Of a stretch of 64,000 bases of DNA, positions 50,456 to 59,825 are shown in pieces. Positions within the stretch are counted from its first letter, which is position 1. Every line of letters begins with the position of its first letter. Source of the stretch: Prevotella sp. (GTDB taxonomy: Bacteria > Bacteroidota > Bacteroidia > Bacteroidales > Bacteroidaceae); the NCBI GenBank assembly GCA_024697405.1, contig JAILFU010000180.1:1-64000 (forward strand), read 5' to 3'. The notes beneath the pieces are model-generated. The model searched no databases and had not been told where the DNA came from. It saw only the letters and a list, made by a program, of their open reading frames with translations. The translations under genes and the position numbers were made by a program.

Positions 50456-51483
50456 AGAAGACTCGCGACAGCAACATGGAGCTGCTGCGCCTGGTGGCGA
50501 TGCTCCTGATCATGGTGGTGCATGCCAACTTCCGTGCGCTGCCCAAGCCCGACGACCTGGCCATCGCCGCCAACCCCTCGTCGGCCTTCCTGCAGTTCCT
50601 GGCTGAGGGTTTCTCCATCGTCGGCGTGAATGTGTTTGTCATGCTCTCTGGCTGGTATGGCATCCGTCCGAGGCTGGTGCGCTTCTCCGAGCTGATTTTC
50701 CAGATACTCTTCTTCGGAGTCCTCTGTCTGGGCGTGGAGTGTGTCGTCACGGGAAAGATGCCTTCGAAAGCATTGCTGACGGTGCTGATGCTCGACACGA
50801 ATGCCTACTGGTTCGTGAAGGTCTATATCGCCCTCTACCTCTTTGCCCCGGTGCTCAACCTCTTTGTGGAGCATGCCACTCGCCGGCAGTTTGAACAGGT
50901 GCTGCTGGCAGTCTTTGCCTTTATGTTCCTCTTCGGCTGGCTGTTCAAGGCCACGACCTGGCTGGGCGAGGGCTACTCCCTGCCGTGGTTTATGAGCCTC
51001 TACCTGCTGGCCCGCTACATGCGGGTACATCGGCCGTGGTTTACGCAGTTCAGCCGGGGCACAGACCTGGCTGTCTATCTGGGCGTGGTGGCGTTTCTTA
51101 CGGTGGCGGTGTTCATCCTGCGCCATTATAATCTGGGTGGCATACTCTATTTCTACTGTTGCCCCGTGGTGGTACTCGGAGCCATGTACCTGCTTCTGTT
51201 CTTTAGCAAGCTCCCCTCTTTCGGAGGGGCCGCAGGAAGTCTTGTCAACTGGCTGGGCATCTCTGCATTGTCCATCTATCTCACCCACAGCAGCAACTTC
51301 CTGGCGAAGTATTACGACGGCTTCATCCGTCAGTGGTTCTACGGCGAGTCGCGCCCGACCTTTATCCTCTACGCCGTCCTCCTCATCGTAGCTGTCTTCT
51401 TCGGCAGCATTCTCCTCGACAAGGTTCGCCTTGCCCTGTGGCATCCTATCCAACGAATAATCGAGAAAAAGCTATATGAATAA
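50452..51483 (+). CDS. Acyltransferase 3 family membrane protein
   Basis: 'RDSNMELLRLVAMLLIMVVHAN', polytopic. Confidence 0.85.
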   Translation: MKKTRDSNMELLRLVAMLLIMVVHANFRALPKPDDLAIAANPSSAFLQFLAEGFSIVGVNVFVMLSGWYGIRPRLVRFSELIFQILFFGVLCLGVECVVTGKMPSKALLTVLMLDTNAYWFVKVYIALYLFAPVLNLFVEHATRRQFEQVLLAVFAFMFLFGWLFKATTWLGEGYSLPWFMSLYLLARYMRVHRPWFTQFSRGTDLAVYLGVVAFLTVAVFILRHYNLGGILYFYCCPVVVLGAMYLLLFFSKLPSFGGAAGSLVNWLGISALSIYLTHSSNFLAKYYDGFIRQWFYGESRPTFILYAVLLIVAVFFGSILLDKVRLALWHPIQRIIEKKLYE

Positions 51484-52501
51484 ATATCCCGCAAAAGTAG
51501 ACGTAGCCGTGCTGCTGCTGTTCTTCACCCGCAGCGACACGTTCCGGCAGGTTTTCGACGAAGTGAAGAAGGCACGCCCCTCGCGGCTGTTCCTCTTTCA
51601 GGACGGCCCTCGCGGCGAACGCGACATGGCAGGCATAGAGGCTTGCCGTGCCATTGTCAGTGACGAAGAGATAGACTGGGAGTGCAAGGTACACCGCAAC
51701 TACCAGGAGCGCAACCTGGGCTGTATGGTGGCCGGCTATACCAGTCACCAGTGGGCTTTCTCGCTGGCGGAGAAATGTATCGTGCTGGAGGACGACGTGG
51801 TGCCCTCGCAGTCGTTCTTCCCCTTCTGCAAGGAGATGCTCGACCGCTATGCCGACGACGAGCGCATCACGATGGTGGCAGGATTCAATGTGGACGAGGT
51901 GACGCCGCAGATGCCCTACGACTATTTCTTTACCTCGGCCTTCAGCATCTGGGGCTGGGCGTCGTGGCGGCGTGTGGTGCAGCAGTGGGACCGTGAATAT
52001 ACGTTCCTCGACGATCCGGAGGCCATGCACCAGCTGGACGCGCTCATCCGCCAGCGGGGATATAGAAAGACCTTCATCAAGATGTGCCGTGACCACCGCG
52101 ACAGCGGACAGCCGCAGTTTGAGAGTGTGTTCTGGGCCACGATGCTCTTCAACAGCGGGTTGGCCATCATGCCGTCGAAGAACATGATAAACAACGTGGG
52201 AGCCTCGGCCGACTCGGCCCATTACTCGGAATTCAAGACCATGCCCCGCCGGCTGAAGCAGCTCTTCACCATGAAGCGTTATGAGCTGGACTTTCCCTTG
52301 CGCCATCCCCGCTATGTCATTGAGGAAGCGGGCTACTGGAAGCGCATGTATAAGGCCAATGGCTGGGGCTATCCGTTGACGAAGGTGGGGCGGTCGATGG
52401 AAGAGCTATGGCTGAACCTGCGCTACGGGAATTTCAAGTTTATCTTCAGCTCTATAGCCCGGCGCTTCCGCATCCTCACGGGTCAGGAGAAGTTCAAGTA
52501 G
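51476..52501 (+). CDS. Glycosyltransferase (GT-A-like)
   Basis: 'VAVLLLFFTRSDTFRQVFDEVKKARPSRLFLFQDGPR', 'CIVLEDDVVPSQSFF'. Confidence 0.75.
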   Translation: MNKYPAKVDVAVLLLFFTRSDTFRQVFDEVKKARPSRLFLFQDGPRGERDMAGIEACRAIVSDEEIDWECKVHRNYQERNLGCMVAGYTSHQWAFSLAEKCIVLEDDVVPSQSFFPFCKEMLDRYADDERITMVAGFNVDEVTPQMPYDYFFTSAFSIWGWASWRRVVQQWDREYTFLDDPEAMHQLDALIRQRGYRKTFIKMCRDHRDSGQPQFESVFWATMLFNSGLAIMPSKNMINNVGASADSAHYSEFKTMPRRLKQLFTMKRYELDFPLRHPRYVIEEAGYWKRMYKANGWGYPLTKVGRSMEELWLNLRYGNFKFIFSSIARRFRILTGQEKFK

Positions 52502-53061
52502 AGCTTTCTGGCCAATGGCTCGATGGCTTTTGGCACCATCGTGCCGACGGGTTCCCCCCGTCGGACGCAGTCCCTGATCTCCGTGCTGCTGACATCAATC
52601 AGCTCCGTGTCGAAGATGCGGACGGAGGAGGGTAGGGTGGTGCGGTCAATATCGCTGCCTCGGCGCGGGTAGACCACAATCTGGTATTCCCGCACGATGT
52701 CGTCGGCACGATACCAGCGGTGGAAGTGCTGCCAGTTGTCGCCACCTATTAATAATAGAAATGTGTGTTGCGGAAAGTCTTGACGCAGCCGCTCCAGTGT
52801 GTTCCAGGTATAGCTGGGCTTGGGCAGGTGCAGCTCGTAGTTGCTGGCCACGATGCCCTCCTCGCCGTGCAGGGCCAGCCGAGCCAGCTGGTAGCGCAGC
52901 TGGTCGTCGAGCAGGTCGCTGCTTCCCTGTTTTAGCGGGTTCTGTGGTGACACCATCAGCCATACCTCGTCCAGCCCAGCCAGCTCCTTCAACTGTCGGG
53001 CCAGGGCGATGTGCCCAATGTGGATGGGGTTGAAGCTCCCCCCGAATAGTCCTATCGTCAT
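52483..53061 (-). CDS. nadD: Nicotinate-nucleotide adenylyltransferase
   Basis: 'MTIGLFGGSFNPIHIGHIALARQ', 'LLIGGDNW', 'SSTEIRD'. Confidence 0.93.
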   Translation of the reverse strand: MTIGLFGGSFNPIHIGHIALARQLKELAGLDEVWLMVSPQNPLKQGSSDLLDDQLRYQLARLALHGEEGIVASNYELHLPKPSYTWNTLERLRQDFPQHTFLLLIGGDNWQHFHRWYRADDIVREYQIVVYPRRGSDIDRTTLPSSVRIFDTELIDVSSTEIRDCVRRGEPVGTMVPKAIEPLARKLYLNFS

Positions 53062-53125
53062 GTTTCTCTTCTGTCTGTTCCTTCTTTGTTCTGTTTGTTG
53101 CGTTAATAACGCAACATACGGGACG

Positions 53126-54124
53126 CTAGGCGAGGAGGAAGGAACGGACGAGGGCTAGCGTCTCCTGTTTGGCAGTTTCCAGGTCGTCGTTGACGATGAC
53201 GTGGTCGAACTGGGGAGCGAACGACAGCTCGTACTCGGCCTTGGCCAGGCGGTTCTCGATGGCTTCAGGGGTGTCGGTGCCTCGGCCTTCCAGCCGGCGG
53301 CGCAACTCCTCTACCGACGGCGGCTGGATGAACAGGCTCAAAGCCCGCTCACCATAGAAATGTTTGATATTGATGCCGCCTTTCACGTCGACGTCGAACA
53401 CCACGTTCTGCCCGGCCTCCAGCTGCCGTTCCACCTGGGCTTTCAAAGTGCCGTAGAAACGACCTTCGTAGACCTCCTCATACTCCAGGAACTCGCCGTT
53501 TTCTATACGTTGGCGGAACTCCTCCGGCGAGAGGAAGAAATACTCCACGCCATCCTGCTCCGTGCCGCGTGGCGGGCGGCTGGTGCAGCTGATGGAGAAA
53601 TAGAGCTTCAGCTCCGGGTGCTCCTGCATGAGCCAGTTCACGATAGTTGATTTTCCGCTACCTGAAGGTGCGCTGAAAATGATGACCCTTCCTCGGTCTC
53701 CCGAAAGCATGGAAGAGACTGGTTCATGATTAGTGCAAATGGTGGATTTGTTGTTCATGACTCTCTTTATTGCTGTTATTACATCATCAATGTTAGATAG
53801 AACTTCTTCGTTGGTGAAACGTATCACTTCAAAACCATACTGGTTTAAGAAATTTGTTCGTTCTTCGTCTGATAAAGGCTGGTTGCCTATGTGGTGATAT
53901 CCACCGTCGACTTCTACGACCAAGCGTTTTTTAAGACAGACAAAGTCTGGGATATATCCAAATATTGGATGTTGGCGGCGAAACTGACAGCCAAGCTGGG
54001 AACCTCTTAAGCACTGCCATAAAACAGATTCTGCTTCGGTCATGTGCTTTCGGTTGTTTTTGGCATTCTGAAGCAACAATTGGTGTGTACTTCCATCTGT
54101 TGTTTCGTAACCATATCGTCCCAT
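53126..54124 (-). CDS. gmk: DUF559/Vsr-like nuclease domain fused to guanylate kinase
   Basis: N-term 'MTEAESVLWQCLRGSQLGCQFRRQHPIFGYIPDFVCLKKRLVVEVDGGYH'; C-term 'VIIFSAPSGSGKSTIVNWLM...YFSISCTSRPPRGTEQDGVEYFF'. Confidence 0.9.
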   Translation of the reverse strand: MGRYGYETTDGSTHQLLLQNAKNNRKHMTEAESVLWQCLRGSQLGCQFRRQHPIFGYIPDFVCLKKRLVVEVDGGYHHIGNQPLSDEERTNFLNQYGFEVIRFTNEEVLSNIDDVITAIKRVMNNKSTICTNHEPVSSMLSGDRGRVIIFSAPSGSGKSTIVNWLMQEHPELKLYFSISCTSRPPRGTEQDGVEYFFLSPEEFRQRIENGEFLEYEEVYEGRFYGTLKAQVERQLEAGQNVVFDVDVKGGINIKHFYGERALSLFIQPPSVEELRRRLEGRGTDTPEAIENRLAKAEYELSFAPQFDHVIVNDDLETAKQETLALVRSFLLA

Positions 54125-54182
54125 TTCTAAAGGTTGTTTTCATCTGGCAGCCTCTTCCCCCCTTCGGGGGGATTGAGGGGGG

Positions 54183-55058
54183 TTACAGTGCATTTAAAAC
54201 TTGTTCCTTGATTTGCTCCAGCTCATCCTTCATCTGGACGACGATGTTCTGCATCTCAGCCTGGTTTGACTTTGAGCCGGTGGTGTTGATTTCGCGGCCC
54301 ATCTCCTGGGCGATGAAGCCTAGCTTCTTGCCCTGTCCGTGGCCGTCGGCCATGGTTTCGCGGAAGTAGCGGAGGTGATTGCTGAGGCGCTGCTTCTCCT
54401 CGCTGATGTCGAGCTTCTCTATGTAGTAGATGAGTTCCTGCTCCAGCCGGTTCTTGTCGTACTCTACACCGGGAATCTGCTGCAGGCCGTCGATGATGCG
54501 CTGGCGTATCTTCTCCACGCGGCTTTTCTCCCACGGCTCTATCTCGGCAAGCAGGCGCTCTATGTTGTCTATCTTCTCCGTGAACTTCTTCTCCAAGGCG
54601 GCACCTTCCTGACGGCGGAAGTCCATCAGGGCATTGATGGCCTGGCTGACAGACTGGCGTGCGGCTTCCCATTCCTCGTCGGTCAGCTCCTCTGTTTCGC
54701 TCTTTGCCAGCACGTCGGGCATACGTGTCAGGGTGAACATCCAGTCTTGGGGTTCAGGTATTCCCACGCGGGCTGCCACTTCCTTCAGCTGGTGGTAGTA
54801 GTTCTCAACCAGTGCGGCGTTGACAGGCGTTGCTTCCACACCGGCTTCCTGCTCTATCCACAGGGCGAAGTCCACCTTGCCACGTTCCAGTTTCGTGGCT
54901 ATCATCTGCCGTATCTCCATCTCCTTCTCACGGTAGAGGGGAGCGATACGGGTAAGCAGATCCAGCTGCTTGGAGTTGAGCGACTTCAGTTCTGCGTGAA
55001 TCTTTTTGTTTTTAAAGGCTACGACAGCTTTTCCGTAGCCTGTCATGGATTGTATCAT
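54183..55058 (-). CDS. yicC: YicC/YloC-family endoribonuclease-like protein
   Basis: 'MIQSMTGYGKAVVAFKNKKIHAELKSLNSKQLDL'. Confidence 0.92.
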   Translation of the reverse strand: MIQSMTGYGKAVVAFKNKKIHAELKSLNSKQLDLLTRIAPLYREKEMEIRQMIATKLERGKVDFALWIEQEAGVEATPVNAALVENYYHQLKEVAARVGIPEPQDWMFTLTRMPDVLAKSETEELTDEEWEAARQSVSQAINALMDFRRQEGAALEKKFTEKIDNIERLLAEIEPWEKSRVEKIRQRIIDGLQQIPGVEYDKNRLEQELIYYIEKLDISEEKQRLSNHLRYFRETMADGHGQGKKLGFIAQEMGREINTTGSKSNQAEMQNIVVQMKDELEQIKEQVLNAL

Positions 55059-55404
55059 AATCTTAAAGGTCTTTTGTTCTCTGATGTCTGTTTTTCTAGC
55101 GGCCCGTCTGGTACGCTCGCAGTGCTGCCGCTTGTCCTTGTTAGCGATATTGGGTACAAAATTACTACTTTTTTTTCAATATCCCACTGTTTTGTCCAAA
55201 AATATGTGGTGCACCTACTTATTATTTCTTTCACGCGGGTACAATCAATCGTGTTCTTCCGTTCGTTTTGACCCGGACGAGTGATCGTCTATATGTAGGC
55301 TATTGTCGATGCCATGTTTGCCTGCTCAGAGATACCTGCCCAAAAGAATCGGTACGTCTGACGATGTTTTTTCTATACTTCGACTTTCTCAAGTTGATGA
55401 AAAG

Positions 55405-55825
55405 ACGCTATACGCGCGCGCGTGAGACGTTTTTTGGCGCTACAAGCGCTACATTGATGCCTAACCTTCTGGTATGTAAACCGTTGCTTGTAGCTACAGC
55501 ACGCTTTTTGGTGCTACTATTGTAGCTACAGTTCCAAACGGCGTTCGTATTCTTCCAAATGGCGGCAGTATTTTCCCAAACGGCGGCAGTATTTTTCCAA
55601 ACGGCGGCAGTATTTTTCCAAACAGCGGCAGTATTTTCCCAAACGGCGGCAGTTTTTTTTCAAACGGCGGCAGTTTTTTCCTCCACCACTTCTCTCTGCC
55701 TGTAGCTACTAGAGTAGCGCGAAAAAGAACGGTGTGGCTACAGACATTTACTTGTCGCTCAGTCGGTTTGGTGCCAAAGTAGCTCGTGTAGCGCGTCTTT
55801 TTCGCGCGTATTATACGCGCGCGAG
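55405..55825. repeat. Large GTAGCTAC-rich palindromic element, family 2, copy 2
   Basis: gctatacgcgcgcgcgtgag ... cgcgcgtattatacgcgcgcgag; ~7 tandem 21-22-bp units (ccaaacggcggcagtatttt) at 55534-55681. Confidence 0.8.
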
Positions 55826-56099
55826 ATCATCCGCCCCATGCTTAACTCGAAAAAGTTCCATTATATAATAATTATTGTTCGCAGGCGCACGAACATTATT
55901 TTATTTAGTAAAGATATAGCAGTTGAACTATTCGTGCGCAGTGCCATTTGTCTTATTCTCCACTTTGCGGAGTTTTTAGTCCAGTGTCTACTGCTTTTTC
56001 CCCCGATATTGTTGTTAAGAGCTTCCTGTCTATGTGTTAAATAATTATAAATATTGATTCTGGAGCTAGGAATATGACCGAAAACTGCGAAAAAAGCAG

Positions 56100-56107
56100 T
56101 ACCTTTG
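56100..56107 (+). promoter_or_regulatory. TAnnTTTG promoter element for rplM-rpsI
   Basis: gTACCTTTGcagtcc, ~150 bp upstream of rplM start. Confidence 0.65.
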
Positions 56108-56257
56108 CAGTCCGATTATTAGGGGAGAGTCTTAGAATCCCCACGGACGTCGTGTAAATAGCGTCTGTCTTTGGCCGGACAGCGTGGTTTGTGAATCGGC
56201 GTTCAACAAGAGAACTTTATAAAGTAAAAGACTGTTTTTTAGTAATTTAACGAAGAA

Positions 56258-56719
56258 ATGAACACTTTGAGTTACAAGACTGTATCCGTGAATAAGGAGA
56301 CAGCCAAGAAGGAGTGGGTTGTCATCGACGCTACCGATCAGGTGGTGGGACGCCTCGCTTCGAAAGTCGCCAAGCTGATTCGTGGCAAATACAAGCCCAG
56401 CTTTACTCCGCACGTCGATTGCGGCGACAACGTCATTATCATCAATGCTGCCAAGGTGAAGTTCACCGGTAAGAAAGAGACCGATAAAGTCTATACCCGC
56501 TATACGGGCTATCCCGGCGGACAGCGTTTCAATACTCCCGCTGAGCTTCGCAAGAAGCCCTTTGGTGTGGAGCGCATCCTGAAGCACGCCGTGAAGGGCA
56601 TGCTGCCTAAAGGTCCCCTCGGACGCAGCCTGCTGAACAATCTCTATGTCTATGACGGTACGGAGCACAAGCATGAGGCCCAGAAGCCCAAGGCTATCGA
56701 TATTAACCAGTATAAGTAA
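56258..56719 (+). CDS. rplM: 50S ribosomal protein L13
   Basis: 'EWVVIDATDQVVGRLASKVAKLIRGKYKPSFTPHVDCGDNVIIINA'. Confidence 0.97.
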   Translation: MNTLSYKTVSVNKETAKKEWVVIDATDQVVGRLASKVAKLIRGKYKPSFTPHVDCGDNVIIINAAKVKFTGKKETDKVYTRYTGYPGGQRFNTPAELRKKPFGVERILKHAVKGMLPKGPLGRSLLNNLYVYDGTEHKHEAQKPKAIDINQYK

Positions 56720-56741
56720 TCAGTAAAAGAAATAAAGGATT

Positions 56742-57128
56742 ATGGAAGTAATCAATGCAATAGGTCGTCGTAAGAGCTCTGTGGCTCGTGTGTATCTGAA
56801 GGAAGGTTCCGGCAAGATTACGATCAACAAGAAAGACTTAACCGAATATTTCCCCTCTGCCATTCTGCAGTATGTGGTGAAGCAGCCGCTGAACCTGCTT
56901 GAGTGCGCCGAGAAGTATGACATCAAGGTTAACCTCGATGGTGGCGGTTTCACAGGACAGAGCCAGGCTCTGCGCATGGCTATTGCCCGCGCACTGGTGA
57001 AGGTGAATGCCGAGGACAAGAAAGCACTGAAGACACAGGGATTCCTGACACGCGACAGCCGTGAGGTGGAGCGCAAGAAGCCCGGTCAGCCCAAGGCACG
57101 TCGCCGCTTCCAGTTCAGTAAGCGTTAA
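56742..57128 (+). CDS. rpsI: 30S ribosomal protein S9
   Basis: 'NAIGRRKSSVARVYLKEGSGKITINKK', C-term 'KKPGQPKARRRFQFSKR'. Confidence 0.97.
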   Translation: MEVINAIGRRKSSVARVYLKEGSGKITINKKDLTEYFPSAILQYVVKQPLNLLECAEKYDIKVNLDGGGFTGQSQALRMAIARALVKVNAEDKKALKTQGFLTRDSREVERKKPGQPKARRRFQFSKR

Positions 57129-57286
57129 TCTGACGGAAGCTGACAGCGTTTAGCATCTAAACCGATTGGACTCTGAGACAACGATAAGGGTATAAGATGA
57201 CTCATTACTTAACTTAGATTACCATTCGGTTGGGTCTAACAAAGATTCAAAAAGAAAGTAAACACAATTAAAGCATTTAAGCAAAA

Positions 57287-58135
57287 ATGGCAAGAACAAA
57301 TTTTGATATGCTGCTACAGGCTGGTTGTCACTTCGGCCACCTGAAGCGTAAGTGGTGCCCCGCTATGGCTCCCTACATCTACACCGAGCGCAACGGCATC
57401 CACATCATCGACCTCCACAAGACCGTCGCCAAGATTGACGACGCTGCCGAGGCCCTGAAAAACATTGCCCGCCAAGGCAAGAAAATCCTCTTCGTAGGAA
57501 CTAAGAAACAGACTAAGGAAGTGATTGCCGAGAAGGCAACCAGCATCAACATGCCATACGTCACTGAGCGTTGGCCGGGCGGCATGCTGACCAATTTCCC
57601 CACCATCCGCAAGGCTGTGAAGAAGATGGCTAACATCGACAAGCTCATGGCCGACGGTACCTTTGGCAACCTGTCGAAGCGCGAGCTGCTGCAGATCACC
57701 CGCCAGCGTGCCAAGCTGGAGAAGAACCTCGGCTCTATCGCAGACCTTGGCCGTCTGCCCAGCGCCCTCTTCGTGGTCGACGTGATGAAGGAAGCCAATG
57801 CCGTGCATGAGGCCAACCGTCTGGGAATCCCCGTGTTTGGCATTGTTGACACCAATAGCGACCCCAGCAACGTTGATTTCGTTATCCCCGCCAACGATGA
57901 TGCCAAGGACAGTGTTGAGGTTATCCTGAACGCCTGCTGTGCTGCCATCGCCGAAGGTTTGGAGGAGCGCAAGGCTGAGAAGGCCGACGAGAAGGCTGCT
58001 GAGGCTCAGGCCGACGCAGAGGTGGAGGAGGTGAAGCCCCGCCGCGCTGCCGGTGCACGCCGTGCACGCAAGGATGAGGCTCCTGCCGCTCCCGCAGAGG
58101 AAGCTCCCGCTGAGGAGGCTCCCGCCGCTGAGTAA
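57287..58135 (+). CDS. rpsB: 30S ribosomal protein S2 with Ala/Glu-rich C-terminal tail
   Basis: 'LLQAGCHFGHLKRKWCPAMAPYIYTERNGIHIIDLHKT'. Confidence 0.97.
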   Translation: MARTNFDMLLQAGCHFGHLKRKWCPAMAPYIYTERNGIHIIDLHKTVAKIDDAAEALKNIARQGKKILFVGTKKQTKEVIAEKATSINMPYVTERWPGGMLTNFPTIRKAVKKMANIDKLMADGTFGNLSKRELLQITRQRAKLEKNLGSIADLGRLPSALFVVDVMKEANAVHEANRLGIPVFGIVDTNSDPSNVDFVIPANDDAKDSVEVILNACCAAIAEGLEERKAEKADEKAAEAQADAEVEEVKPRRAAGARRARKDEAPAAPAEEAPAEEAPAAE

Positions 58136-58138
58136 CCT

Positions 58139-58266
58139 AAGCCCCTAAGTTGGGGGGTTGGAGGTCTGAACAAGCGCAGATGCCAACCCCTAAACTCAAT
58201 TTAATCAAATATTCATTTAATAGGTCTGATTCCGCTTGTTCAGACCCGCAACCCCCTAACCTAGGG
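58139..58266. repeat. Inverted-repeat element between rpsB and tsf
   Basis: cccctaagttggggggttggaggtctgaacaagcg ... cgcttgttcagacccgcaaccccctaacctagggg. Confidence 0.85.
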
Positions 58267-58277
58267 GACTATAAGAA

Positions 58278-59273
58278 ATGGCAATTTCAATTGACGATAT
58301 CAAGAAACTGCGTGCCATGACCGGTGCTGGTCTGGCCGATGTGAAGAAGGCACTGACCGAGGCCGAGGGTGACTTCGACCATGCCAAGGAGCTGCTCCGC
58401 GAGCGTGGACTGGCCATCGCTGCCAAGCGTAGTGACCGCGAGACCTCCAACGGTTGTGTGCTCGTGAAGAAAGTGGAAGGCTTCGCTGCTATGATCGCTC
58501 TGAAGTGCGAGACCGACTTCGTGGCCAATGGCGCCGACTTCATTGCCCTGACACAGAGCATCCTCGACGCTGCTGTCGCTGCAAAGTGCAAGACTCTTGA
58601 CGAGGTCAAGGAACTCGACATCAACGGGCAGAAGGCTCAGGAGGCTGTCACACAGCGTTCGGGCATCACCGGTGAGAAGATGGAGCTTGACGGCTATCTC
58701 ACCCTTGAGGGCGACAACGTGGAAGTCTACGACCACATGGGCAAGCACATGCTTTGCACGATGGTGCAGCTGAACAAGGAGAACGTGGAGGTAGGCCATA
58801 AGCTGGCCATGCAGGTGGCTGCCATGAAGCCCATCGCACTCGACGCCAACAGCATCGACCCGAAGATTCTCGACGAGGAGTACAAGACTGCCGTGGAGAA
58901 GTCGAAGCTCGAGCAGATCCAGAAGTTTGTTGACATGAAGCTCACCAAGGCTGGCATCAACCCCGCTCATGTGGACAGCGAAGACCACATCGAGAGCAAC
59001 ACCGCCAAGGGCTGGATCACGAAGGAGCAGGCCGACGAGGCTCGCAAGATCATTGCCGAGGCAAAGGTCGAAGGCGAGGCTCAGCTGAAGATGCCTATGA
59101 TCGAGGGCATTGCCAAGGGACGTGTGCAGAAGTTCAAGAAAGAGAGCTGCCTGGTGGATCAGGAGTTCCAGTTCGGAGACGGCGACAAGGCAAACGTGGC
59201 CGATTGGCTGAAGAAGCAGGACAAGGAGCTGAAAATCGTTGCTTTCCAGCGTTTCACCCTCGTTGCAGAGTAA
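58278..59273 (+). CDS. tsf: Elongation factor Ts
   Basis: 'ISIDDIKKLRAMTGAGLADVKKALTEAEGDFDHAKELLRERG'. Confidence 0.97.
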   Translation: MAISIDDIKKLRAMTGAGLADVKKALTEAEGDFDHAKELLRERGLAIAAKRSDRETSNGCVLVKKVEGFAAMIALKCETDFVANGADFIALTQSILDAAVAAKCKTLDEVKELDINGQKAQEAVTQRSGITGEKMELDGYLTLEGDNVEVYDHMGKHMLCTMVQLNKENVEVGHKLAMQVAAMKPIALDANSIDPKILDEEYKTAVEKSKLEQIQKFVDMKLTKAGINPAHVDSEDHIESNTAKGWITKEQADEARKIIAEAKVEGEAQLKMPMIEGIAKGRVQKFKKESCLVDQEFQFGDGDKANVADWLKKQDKELKIVAFQRFTLVAE

Positions 59274-59289
59274 TAAAAGAGGAAATATC

Positions 59290-59331
59290 AAAAAAGTTGG
59301 TCTCACCTGCGGGTGATACCAACTTTTTTTT
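59290..59331 (+). terminator. Rho-independent terminator after tsf
   Basis: aaaaaagttggtctcacctgcgggtgataccaactttttttt. Confidence 0.85.
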
Positions 59332-59332
59332 G

Positions 59333-59340
59333 TACCTTTG
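59333..59340 (+). promoter_or_regulatory. TAnnTTTG promoter element
   Basis: tgTACCTTTGcagcagc directly after the tsf terminator T-tract. Confidence 0.65.
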
Positions 59341-59363
59341 CAGCAGCAAAATGCCTGGTCTAA

Positions 59364-59771
59364 ATGAGAAAAGAGATTGAAATCAAAAACAGGGTAGAGG
59401 AACTGGAGCATGTGAACACCTTCGTCGAGCAAATCGCCGACGAGCTAGGACTCGACATGGAACTCCGGATGAACCTTAACCTGGCGATGGAGGAGATGGT
59501 TTCGAACGTCATCTTCTATGCCTATCCTGAGGATACCGAGGGCAGCATAGGGCTGGCGGCGGAATACGACGGGAAACAACTGACCTTCATGCTCAGTGAC
59601 AATGGCGTGGAATTCGACCCTACACTCAAGGCTGACAACGACCTCGATGTCAATCCCGCAGAACGGGAATTGGGAGGAATGGGAATCTACATCGTGAAGA
59701 ACATCATGGATCAAGTGTCCTATCAGCGCCTTAAGGGCAAAAACCTGCTCACGATGAAAAAGAACATCTAA
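59364..59771 (+). CDS. RsbW-like anti-sigma regulatory ATPase (HATPase_c fold)
   Basis: 'LNLAMEEMVSNVIFYAYPED', 'DNGVEFDP', 'GGMGIYIVKNIMDQVSYQR'. Confidence 0.85.
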   Translation: MRKEIEIKNRVEELEHVNTFVEQIADELGLDMELRMNLNLAMEEMVSNVIFYAYPEDTEGSIGLAAEYDGKQLTFMLSDNGVEFDPTLKADNDLDVNPAERELGGMGIYIVKNIMDQVSYQRLKGKNLLTMKKNI

Positions 59772-59825
59772 GCAGGGAAATTCTTATTAATTCACACACA
59801 CAACAACATAATACTCAATACTAAT

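Noticed and set aside
55534-55681. Possible CRISPR array
   Set aside because: Units are contiguous ~21-22-bp tandem repeats without unique spacers, and no cas genes are present in the window.
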